A DNA stretch of 5,483 nt from Syntrophobacter sp. SbD2 (GTDB taxonomy: Bacteria; Desulfobacterota; Syntrophobacteria; Syntrophobacterales; Syntrophobacteraceae), in assembly GCA_900290385.1 (NCBI GenBank), contig OMSV01000134.1, positions 2,196-7,678 of the forward strand. Reading direction: 5' to 3'. The position numbers and the translations under genes were made by a program. Below, piece after piece: positions 1 to 4,751 of the stretch. How positions within the stretch are numbered: position 1 is the first letter of the stretch; the number at the start of each line of letters is the position of its first letter. The notes beneath the pieces are model-generated. The model did no database searches and was not told the origin of the DNA. It saw only the letters and a list, made by a program, of their open reading frames with translations.

Positions 1-1
1 C

Positions 2-214
2 TTCGGGTTGGGGACCCTTCCGGCGCTGCTCGCGGCAGGAATGTCGGCCACGCTGGTGTCCGCGCGAACACGACTATTGGGCGAACGGGCGGCCGCGATT
101 TTCATTGTAACAATGGGCGCATTATTGGCTATAAGGGGCCTGGGAGCGGTCCTCGGATTCGGGGACAATTGCTGTCCGATGGAGCTTCTGTCGAAAAGCG
201 GCCTATTGGGGTGA
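2..214 (+). CDS. C-terminal fragment of a TauE/SafE (DsbD_2-like) family membrane protein, 5' end outside the window
   Basis: The reading frame is open from the window edge to a TGA at 212-214, giving about 70 residues of a longer protein. The visible part starts with FGLGTLPALLAAG. This is the glycine- and proline-bearing transmembrane motif I associate with the sulfite exporter TauE/SafE family and the related DsbD_2 (UreH-like) membrane domain, so the protein probably sits in the inner membrane. Two hydrophobic segments are visible: residues about 3-20, and about 32-52 (AAAIFIVTMGALLAIRGLG), with a basic stretch (ARTRLLGERA) between them. A short polar tail follows with a Cys-Cys pair (DNCCPME). 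Family members are proposed to move anions, metals or reducing equivalents; nothing here fixes the substrate. The gene ends 29 bases before the GxxExxY start codon. The true start lies upstream of the window. The family call rests on one motif and on hydropathy. Confidence 0.72.
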   Translation, partial: FGLGTLPALLAAGMSATLVSARTRLLGERAAAIFIVTMGALLAIRGLGAVLGFGDNCCPMELLSKSGLLG

Positions 215-228
215 TGAGGAAGTCATGA

Positions 229-265
229 GGGATTAATCCGCAGATGACGCAGATAACCACAGATG
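229..265. repeat. Left arm of the inverted repeat bounding the GxxExxY gene
   Basis: The arm reads GGGATTAATCCGCAGATG at 229-246 and continues with degenerate GCAGAT-like units to 265 (GACGCAGATA, then ACCACAGATG). Bases 236-246 pair perfectly (11 of 11) with 659-669. Over 236-265 against 640-669 I count 24 of 30 complementary positions without a gap. Bases 229-235 (GGGATTA) also have a complement at 679-685. The start codon of the GxxExxY gene (244-246) lies inside this arm, so the repeat encodes the first residues of the protein. Confidence 0.85.
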
Positions 266-675
266 ATTCAAGGAGAGACGAACAGACTTATGCCGTTATT
301 GGGGCTGCGATGGCGGTTCATGGCGAATTGGGACACGGTTTTCTGGAGCCTGTTTATCAGGAGGCACTGGGAATAGAATTTGAGGCTCGGGGTATTCCCT
401 TCAAGCGGGAGTTCACTATGCCCGTGTTGTATCGGGGCACGCTCCTCATCACCACCTACCGGGCGGACTTTGTTTGCTTTGACTCCCTGATTGTCGAATT
501 GAAGTCGCTCCAACGACTTTCGCCTGTAGAAGAGGCACAGGTCATCAATTATCTGAAAGCCTCCGGGCTGTCGAAGGCGCTATTGCTTAACTTTGGAGCA
601 CAGCGTCTTGAATACAAGCGCCTGATCCTATCCCAAAACCATCTGCGCACATCCGCGACATCTGCGGATACATAG
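244..675 (+). CDS. GxxExxY family protein (predicted PDDEXK-nuclease-like fold)
   Basis: This 143-residue protein carries the family signature G32-F-L-E35-P-V-Y38, preceded by the typical lead-in [24 protein letters not shown]-like core follows: Asp75 (YRADF), then Glu85-x-Lys87 (IVELKS), then Gln99 and the [11 protein letters not shown] helix. This arrangement resembles the metal-binding and catalytic residues of restriction-like nucleases. No activity is established for the family as far as I know, so nuclease function is an inference from motifs. The ATG at 244 was chosen because the conserved lead-in begins at about residue 15 and no later in-frame start leaves it intact. No good Shine-Dalgarno sequence stands just before it. 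Both gene ends fall in an inverted repeat: MTQITTDD at the N-terminus and the Thr/Ser/Ala-rich tail are repeat-encoded. The gene converges on pth and looks inserted next to the housekeeping block. Confidence 0.93.
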   Translation: MTQITTDDSRRDEQTYAVIGAAMAVHGELGHGFLEPVYQEALGIEFEARGIPFKREFTMPVLYRGTLLITTYRADFVCFDSLIVELKSLQRLSPVEEAQVINYLKASGLSKALLLNFGAQRLEYKRLILSQNHLRTSATSADT

Positions 676-685
676 TCCTAATCCC
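640..685. repeat. Right arm of the inverted repeat bounding the GxxExxY gene
   Basis: Bases 659-669 (CATCTGCGGAT) are the exact complement of 236-246. The 30 bases 640-669 match the left arm at 24 of 30 positions when inverted. After nine bases that hold the stop codon TAG (673-675), TAATCCC at 679-685 complements GGGATTA at 229-235. The right arm therefore looks like the left arm with a 9-base insertion. The arm encodes the last dozen residues of the GxxExxY protein. Confidence 0.8.
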
Positions 686-756
686 GGCTCTTTGTGGGTT
701 CATCCGGCAAACGGGTATCAGCAGGTCGAGAAAGAACAGGAGTTGTCTGCGGTTAA

Positions 757-1353
757 TCAATCATGCCGATTAAACTCATTCATAGCATCGGACAGGCATG
801 AGGCGAGGATGGCACGGACTGCTTTTTCAGCCTGCGCCGTCATTTTTTCGAAGTCTTGCCGGTCTTCCGGGTATGGTGGCTGGAGGACAAAGGTTTCGAC
901 CGGTTCCCCGTGTTTGGGGCGGCCGATTCCCATTTTGAGGCGCGGAAAATCCGAACCGCCGACGTGGTCAATGATCGACTGGATGCCCTTGTGCCCACCG
1001 GAGCCGCCTCTTTGTGCGATTCGAACCCGGGCAAACGGCAGATCCAGGTCGTCATATAAAACGAGCATGCGGTCCGCAGGGATTCCGAAGTATTTGATGA
1101 TCTCGCCAACGGCCTCGCCGCTGTTGTTCATGAAGGTGAGCGGCCTTGCAAAAAGGATTTTTCGTCCTTCGGCAATCGCGAAACCCCACGAGGCGCGGAA
1201 CTTACGTTCCATCATCAGGGGCGAATAGTGTGCAATCAGCCGGTCAACGACCTGGAACCCCACGTTGTGGCGGGTGTGTTCGTATTGTTTTCCCGGATTG
1301 CCTAGGCCGATGAGGGCAAGGATTTGCTCTTCGTTGCGGCAGACATCACCCAT
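757..1353 (-). CDS. pth: Peptidyl-tRNA hydrolase (Pth)
   Basis: Pth cleaves the ester bond of peptidyl-tRNA that drops off ribosomes, freeing tRNA for reuse in the cytoplasm. The 198-residue length is normal for the bacterial family. Visible motifs in order are LIGLGNPG with Asn19, TRHNVGF with the catalytic His29, the FMNNSG loop with Asn76, YDDLDLP with Asp101, GGSGGHKG and MGIGRP. These match Asn10, His20, Asn68 and Asp93 of E. coli Pth. The position of E. coli Asn114 is Lys122 here; I regard this as a tolerated family variation. The ATG at 1353 is the only reasonable start, because no ATG, GTG or TTG lies between it and the conserved LGNPG. It lacks an obvious Shine-Dalgarno. The gene lies 141 bases downstream of rplY in the common rplY-pth order, but the spacer is longer than usual and holds a tandem repeat. 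The gene that often follows pth (ychF) is absent. Confidence 0.97.
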   Translation of the reverse strand: MGDVCRNEEQILALIGLGNPGKQYEHTRHNVGFQVVDRLIAHYSPLMMERKFRASWGFAIAEGRKILFARPLTFMNNSGEAVGEIIKYFGIPADRMLVLYDDLDLPFARVRIAQRGGSGGHKGIQSIIDHVGGSDFPRLKMGIGRPKHGEPVETFVLQPPYPEDRQDFEKMTAQAEKAVRAILASCLSDAMNEFNRHD

Positions 1354-1385
1354 AGGGACTGAACCGTTTCAGATGTGTTTGGCCA

Positions 1386-1485
1386 GCGGCGATCCTGCAA
1401 GCGGGCAATTCGGCAGCCGGTCCCACCGGTGTTTTTCGCCCGCGGCGATTTTGCAAGCGGGCAATTCGGCAGCCGGTACCACCGG
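1386..1485. repeat. Two copies of a 44-bp direct repeat between rplY and pth
   Basis: The copies lie at 1386-1429 and 1442-1485, 56 bases apart, with a 12-base T/C-rich spacer. They match at 41 of 44 positions: CC against TT near the start and C against A in the GGTNCC element. Each copy ends in a small hairpin. In copy 1, CCGGT (1417-1421) pairs with ACCGG (1425-1429). In copy 2, GCCGGT (1472-1477) pairs with ACCGGC (1481-1486). One difference falls in the hairpin loop and two fall outside the stem, so the stems are preserved. No T-run follows on either strand, so these are not standard terminators. Confidence 0.9.
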
Positions 1486-1494
1486 CACCGGCCG

Positions 1495-2085
1495 CTATTT
1501 TTTGGCGTCTTCCTCCGCTGGCTGGGCGGCGGTCTCAGGAGCCAACACGCTTACGACCCCCACGGTCGGAGCCTCGTCGAATTCATAGGAAGGTTCCGCT
1601 ACAAGGTCCTCGACGTGGAGTGTCTCTCCCATATCGATTTTACTCACATCGATCCGGATTCTTTCCGGAATTTTGTTTGGCAGGCAGCGCACGGAGAGCG
1701 TTCGTTGAATGAGATTGATCTCTCCGCCTTTCTGCACTCCTATGGATTCTCCTACCAGCTCCAGGACAACTTCCACGGTGATCAGCTGATCGAGGGGCAC
1801 TTCATAGAAATCGACGTGAAGAAAGCGCCTCCGGTAAGGGTGCTTCTGAATTTCGCGAATGAGCACCTGCCTGGTTTCACCGCCATCGATCTTAAGCTCG
1901 AGGAGCTTACTCTCGCCGCCGGTCTCTTTGAGAAGCTTTTCCAGATGCAGAGCCGAAACCGAAAGTGAGGTCGACCGGGTTTTCGGTCCGTAAAGCACCG
2001 CAGGGACCCTCAGATCCTGGCGCACGGTCCGCGCGGCGCCCTTTCCAGTCCTGTTTCTTGTTACCGCTTGAATTTCCAGAGCCAT
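1495..2085 (-). CDS. rplY: 50S ribosomal protein L25, Ctc/TL5 form
   Basis: L25 binds 5S rRNA in the large ribosomal subunit. The protein has 196 residues, so it is the long two-domain form (TL5 or general stress protein Ctc) and not the short E. coli type. The N-terminal 5S rRNA-binding domain spans about residues 1-92. It contains TGKGAARTVR, the conserved VPAVLYG and HPYRRRFLHVDFYEV. The beta-rich C-terminal domain spans about 95-185 and contains VPLDQLITVEVVLELVGES, LPNKIPERIRIDVSKID and GETLHVEDL. A short acidic, Ala-rich tail ending in KK follows, typical of the family. The ATG at 2085 has a perfect AGGAGG (2094-2099) eight bases before it. The gene is 88 bases downstream of prs and upstream of pth, a frequent bacterial arrangement, and the three are probably cotranscribed. 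Confidence 0.97.
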   Translation of the reverse strand: MALEIQAVTRNRTGKGAARTVRQDLRVPAVLYGPKTRSTSLSVSALHLEKLLKETGGESKLLELKIDGGETRQVLIREIQKHPYRRRFLHVDFYEVPLDQLITVEVVLELVGESIGVQKGGEINLIQRTLSVRCLPNKIPERIRIDVSKIDMGETLHVEDLVAEPSYEFDEAPTVGVVSVLAPETAAQPAEEDAKK

Positions 2086-2093
2086 TCCTTATG

Positions 2094-2099
2094 CCTCCT
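2094..2099 (-). promoter_or_regulatory. Ribosome binding site of rplY
   Basis: On the minus strand these bases read AGGAGG, a perfect Shine-Dalgarno core, eight bases before the ATG at 2085. It settles the rplY start and fits a highly expressed ribosomal protein gene. Confidence 0.9.
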
Positions 2100-2173
2100 G
2101 ATGTATTCGACGCTCAACTTTGCTCAGAAAGACTCAGCCGGGAGCTTTCGGCAAAATTCCGGGCGCCGGGATC

Positions 2174-3112
2174 TCAAATTTCGTTGAATATGGAGCTTAT
2201 CGATTCCTCAAAATGCACCCGTTTGATGACTTCGGCCAGCATGGGCGCAATGCTGACCGTACGGATTTTATTGCAGGCCCTCGCAGCTTCAGATAGAGGA
2301 ATTGTATCTGTCACCATCAGTTTCGAGATGGGCGAGGATTCAATCCTTTCCACGGAAGTTCCGGACAGCACCGGATGAACGGCGCAGACCTCGACTGTCC
2401 CGGCCCCCGCCGCGTTAGCTGCCTCTGTCGTTCGCAAGACGGTCCGTCCCGTATCGATTAGATCGTCAACGATTATAACCTTTTTCCCTTTGACGTTTCC
2501 GACGATCTTCGGGTAGGCGCCGTTGCCATCGCGATAGTCCGTGAGGGCCAGATCAAGCTTGAGCCGGGAGGCGAAGGCCCTGGCGCGCTCGGCGCCTCCT
2601 GAATCGGGGGCAACCACGATCTCGTCTCCCTGTATCGTTTCTTTGAGTGCGCCGCTCAAAACAATCGTGCCAAACAAATGGTCCACCGGAATATCGAAAA
2701 ATCCCTGAATCTGGTCGGAGTGCAGGTCAATCGTAATCACGCGGTCAGCCCCCGCTACGCTCAAAAGATCGGCAACCACTCTGGCGATAAGCGGGACCCT
2801 GGGCTTTTCTTTCTGGTCCTGACGGCCGTAGCCGTAGTAAGGAATTATCGCGTTAATCCGCCGTACGGACGCCCTTTTGAGGGCATCTATAATCACCAGC
2901 AACTCCATGAGATTTTCATTGACGGGCGGGCAGGTGGACTGGAGCACATAGGTGTCTTTGCCCCTGACGTTTTCGCCTAATTCCACCCTGACTTCTCCGT
3001 CAGAAAAACGGGTGATAAGAGCTTTGCCCGGATCTACACCCAGCCGCGAACAAACTTTATCTACAAGGGCGGGGTTGGAATTTCCGGCAAAAAGAGTGAG
3101 GCGGCTCCACAT
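2174..3112 (-). CDS. prs: Ribose-phosphate pyrophosphokinase (PRPP synthetase) with an atypical catalytic loop
   Basis: Prs transfers pyrophosphate from ATP to ribose 5-phosphate to make PRPP for purine, pyrimidine, His, Trp and NAD synthesis. The 312-residue length is normal. The family landmarks appear in order: LFAGNSNPAL near the start, RFSDGEV (35-41), QSTCPPVNENLMELL (58-72), PYYGYGRQD (91-99), ITIDLHSDQIQGFFDIPVDHL with His131, APDSGGAERAR (168-178), VDDLIDTGRT (215-224), HPVLSG (246-251) and VTDTIPL (267-273). Two active-site elements differ. The flexible loop that usually reads DKRR, with the catalytic Lys and second Arg of E. coli (194 and 196), reads DYRD here (192-195), and the segment is about three residues shorter. 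The ribose-phosphate loop reads DTGRT where DTGGT or DTAGT is usual. The frame is intact. The ATG at 3112 gives a normal N-terminus but has only a weak upstream purine signal. The gene sits between tRNA-Gln and rplY, a standard location. Confidence 0.95.
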   Translation of the reverse strand: MWSRLTLFAGNSNPALVDKVCSRLGVDPGKALITRFSDGEVRVELGENVRGKDTYVLQSTCPPVNENLMELLVIIDALKRASVRRINAIIPYYGYGRQDQKEKPRVPLIARVVADLLSVAGADRVITIDLHSDQIQGFFDIPVDHLFGTIVLSGALKETIQGDEIVVAPDSGGAERARAFASRLKLDLALTDYRDGNGAYPKIVGNVKGKKVIIVDDLIDTGRTVLRTTEAANAAGAGTVEVCAVHPVLSGTSVERIESSPISKLMVTDTIPLSEAARACNKIRTVSIAPMLAEVIKRVHFEESISSIFNEI

Positions 3113-3146
3113 AATTACAATTTGCCTGCGCCAGTTTGCGTCCCTA

Positions 3147-3170
3147 CGGAAAGGGTTTCAGCCCTTTCCG
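3147..3170 (-). promoter_or_regulatory. Strong hairpin in the 5' region of prs
   Basis: CGGAAAGGG at 3147-3155 is perfectly complementary to CCCTTTCCG at 3162-3170, giving a 9-bp stem with a 6-base loop. It lies 35 bases before the prs start codon, between tRNA-Gln and prs, and would be transcribed in the prs leader. No T-run follows on the minus strand, so it is not a Rho-independent terminator. It could be a leader control element, an RNA processing site between the tRNA and the mRNA, or a stability hairpin; the sequence alone cannot decide. Confidence 0.6.
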
Positions 3171-3193
3171 CACAATTTACCCGATTGCAAGCC

Positions 3194-3220
3194 GTTATAA
3201 AGTACAGACAGCCATGCCAA
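3194..3220 (-). promoter_or_regulatory. Possible promoter of the prs-rplY-pth unit
   Basis: On the minus strand TTGGCA (3220-3215) and TATAAC (3199-3194) resemble sigma-70 -35 and -10 boxes. The spacing is 15 bases, shorter than the ideal 17. They lie just after the tRNA-Gln gene and would give a leader of roughly 70-80 bases before prs that includes the hairpin at 3147-3170. This is a motif match only. Confidence 0.35.
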
Positions 3221-3222
3221 AG

Positions 3223-3229
3223 AAAAAAA
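3223..3229 (-). terminator. T-run directly after tRNA-Gln, possible weak terminator
   Basis: The minus strand reads seven T residues directly after the encoded CCA end of tRNA-Gln. A T-run following the GC-rich acceptor and T stems could end or slow transcription, or mark the 3' processing site. There is no separate dedicated hairpin, so confidence is low. Confidence 0.3.
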
Positions 3230-3304
3230 TGGCTGGGGCGGGAGGATTCGAACCTCCGAATGCGGGTTCCAAAGACCCGTGCCTTTCCGCTTGGCGACGC
3301 CCCA
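3230..3304 (-). tRNA. tRNA-Gln (anticodon UUG)
   Basis: The minus strand folds as a complete 75-base tRNA. The acceptor stem pairs TGGGGCG (5' end at 3304) with CGCCCCA over seven base pairs, followed by discriminator G and an encoded CCA (3232-3230). The D arm reads GCCAAGCGGAAAGGC. The anticodon stem CGGGT/ACCCG encloses the loop CTTTGGA, giving anticodon TTG, which reads Gln CAA. The T arm is GGAGG-TTCGAAT-CCTCC. It lies 67 bases after ispE and 117 bases before prs, all on the same strand. This position between ispE and prs is a familiar arrangement in Desulfobacterota-like genomes. Confidence 0.97.
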
Positions 3305-3371
3305 ACGCAATATCCCGCTAATGCGGCAAATCAGAGCAAAGGCGCAATAAAAAGAGGCGCCCCCGGTCAGA

Positions 3372-4229
3372 TCAATTTTGACGGCCGATTACTTCTGCAG
3401 CATGGACCCAGCAATCCGGCCAATCTTTTTTTGCGATGATTTCAGCATCTTCTGCCGCCTGCGCGGTCCTGAAAACTCCAAACACCGTAGGCCCGCTTCC
3501 GCTCATGGAGGCCGCTAGGGCGCCCTGGCGGATCAACCATCGTTTAAGTTCGGCTATGACCGGAAATCGGGGTATGGTAACCGATTCGAGATCATTTTCA
3601 ATTAGATGCTTAAGTTGCCAAGGATGCTCACTTAAATCATTAAGATTAATTTGAGGCGAGTCTTTTGTCAATTTTAAACTTTGATATACCCAGCCCGTAG
3701 GTACAGTCATGGGTGGTTTTATTAGCAGAAGCCGATAATCGGGCACCTTGTCCGCAAATTGGAGCTTCTCACCTATCCCGGTTGCCAGGGCAGGTCTTGA
3801 GTGCAGGAAAAAAGGCACATCGGCCCCAAGGCTCAGGGCAAGTCTTTCCAGTTCGCCCGGGGGGAGCGTACTTTCGAAAAATGAGTTCAGGGCGACAAGA
3901 ACGCCGCCCCCATCCGCGCTGCCACCCCCCAAGCCTGCGCCCCAGGGGATGTGCTTTTCAAGATGTATGTTCACCGCGCTCTTCGAGTTGCTGCTTTTCA
4001 TGTAAAGATCAGCGGCGCGCCAAGCCAGGTTTCGGTGGTCGGCGGGTATTTCGGGCGAGTTACAGGTAATTGAAATATCCCCACCCCCGGGCCGGACGTC
4101 GATCGATATATTATCAAAAACCGAAATGGGCAGCATCAGGCTCGATATATCGTGATAGCCGTCTTGCCTTTTTCGGATCACCTCGAGCCACAGGTTTATC
4201 TTCGCGGGAACGCTGATCTTGAGGATCAA
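3372..4229 (-). CDS. ispE: 4-diphosphocytidyl-2-C-methyl-D-erythritol kinase (IspE)
   Basis: IspE phosphorylates CDP-methylerythritol with ATP, the fourth step of the MEP isoprenoid pathway in the cytoplasm. GHMP-kinase motifs are clear. The N-terminus has ISVPAKINLWLEV with the catalytic Lys of PAKINL, then DGYHDISSLMLPI. The ATP-binding PWGAGLGGGSADGGG follows, then LGADVPFF with the catalytic Asp, and MSGSGPTVFGVF near the C-terminus. Neither candidate start is ATG. TTG at 4229 gives 285 residues, close to the E. coli length, with AAAGGA (4246-4241) about 11 bases upstream. TTG at 4259 adds ten residues (MGHPQRTGSD) but has no Shine-Dalgarno, so I prefer 4229. The gene follows DUF1844 by 28-58 bases, so the two are probably cotranscribed. 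The family assignment is secure; only the start is uncertain. Confidence 0.94.
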   Translation of the reverse strand: MILKISVPAKINLWLEVIRKRQDGYHDISSLMLPISVFDNISIDVRPGGGDISITCNSPEIPADHRNLAWRAADLYMKSSNSKSAVNIHLEKHIPWGAGLGGGSADGGGVLVALNSFFESTLPPGELERLALSLGADVPFFLHSRPALATGIGEKLQFADKVPDYRLLLIKPPMTVPTGWVYQSLKLTKDSPQINLNDLSEHPWQLKHLIENDLESVTIPRFPVIAELKRWLIRQGALAASMSGSGPTVFGVFRTAQAAEDAEIIAKKDWPDCWVHAAEVIGRQN

Positions 4230-4287
4230 ATCCGAACCGGTCCTTTGCGGGTGTCCCAACCGTCAGGTGTTTGCGGACGGATACCCG

Positions 4288-4719
4288 CTATTTGTCTGAT
4301 TTCTGTATGTAGCGCATCCGAAGATCATAGAGCACGGACTTGAGAAGCCTTTCCTCATCCTGGTCGAGATTGCCCTTGGTTTTCTCCTGAAGCATGCCCA
4401 GAGTGTCGATAATCTGCTTTGCGATGGGCAAATCAAGCAGCGTCCGATTGGTTTCCGGCTCCGGAATTTCTCCCAGGTGGACCAGTGCCGATGAGCTAAG
4501 GGAGAAAATGAAGGTGGCCAGGGTAACTTCGGGCAAAGGGGCCCGTGCTTGTTCCTCCTGCCTGTCGGAAGCCTCTCCGGGGCTGGCGCTCTTTTGTTCA
4601 TCCGCTACGGAAGCCGCTTCAGACTGGGGTCCCTGCTTGTCTTCTTCCGCTTCGGCCCCTTCCGCGAACCTTCGACGGTCTTTTATCACAAATCCCTGTT
4701 CTTCTTCTTTGTCTGCCAT
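4288..4719 (-). CDS. DUF1844 domain-containing protein
   Basis: This 143-residue protein has no known function. It begins with a conserved-looking GFVIKDRRRF (about residues 9-18). A low-complexity acidic and Ala/Glu/Gln/Ser-rich linker (about 19-60) follows, probably disordered. The DUF1844 domain fills the rest: LPEVTLATFIFSLSSSALVHLGEIPEPET, then LPIAKQIIDTLGMLQEKTKGNLDQDEERLL and KSVLYDLRMRYIQ. The helical domain has one fairly hydrophobic segment (ATFIFSLSSSALVHLG) but no clear transmembrane span or signal peptide. The ATG at 4719 is supported by AGGAGGT nine bases upstream. It sits 32 bases after serA and directly before ispE, so it probably shares their transcript. DUF1844 next to ispE is an arrangement I associate with Desulfobacterota and Acidobacteriota. 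Confidence 0.93.
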   Translation of the reverse strand: MADKEEEQGFVIKDRRRFAEGAEAEEDKQGPQSEAASVADEQKSASPGEASDRQEEQARAPLPEVTLATFIFSLSSSALVHLGEIPEPETNRTLLDLPIAKQIIDTLGMLQEKTKGNLDQDEERLLKSVLYDLRMRYIQKSDK

Positions 4720-4728
4720 GGCGCTTTT

Positions 4729-4735
4729 ACCTCCT
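4729..4735 (-). promoter_or_regulatory. Ribosome binding site of the DUF1844 gene
   Basis: The minus strand reads AGGAGGT, nine bases before the ATG at 4719. It lies within the 32-base gap after serA. This supports the chosen start and efficient translation from a serA-DUF1844 transcript. Confidence 0.85.
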
Positions 4736-4751
4736 AAATCAATCGAGTGAA

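Noticed and set aside
676..756. Bidirectional terminator between the convergent GxxExxY gene and pth
   Set aside because: I found only short CCGG or CCCG/CGGG pairings with large loops and no T-run, so no terminator can be supported.
223..773. TCATGAGGGATTAA (223-236) and TCATGCCGATTAA (761-773) as a target-site duplication around the cassette
   Set aside because: The match needs a gap and mismatches, and the left copy overlaps the repeat arm, so chance similarity is likely.
692..1228. Plus-strand ORF of 178 codons antisense to pth
   Set aside because: Composition is Arg/Ser/Pro-rich without recognisable motifs, and it lies opposite a clear Pth with all catalytic residues.
1375..1968. Long plus-strand ORF (197 codons) across the repeat and antisense to rplY
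   Set aside because: It is the shadow of rplY plus the repeat spacer, has no family features, and the minus frame is an unmistakable L25.
2086..2173. Terminator or separate promoter between prs and rplY
   Set aside because: Only 4-bp GC stems (CCGG/CCGG near 2160-2170) followed by AATTTTG were seen; too weak to call, and cotranscription fits better.
3341..3361. GGCGC...GCGCC inverted repeat after ispE as a terminator
   Set aside because: The stem is only five base pairs with an 11-base loop and no T-run downstream on the minus strand; the T-rich stretch is in the loop.
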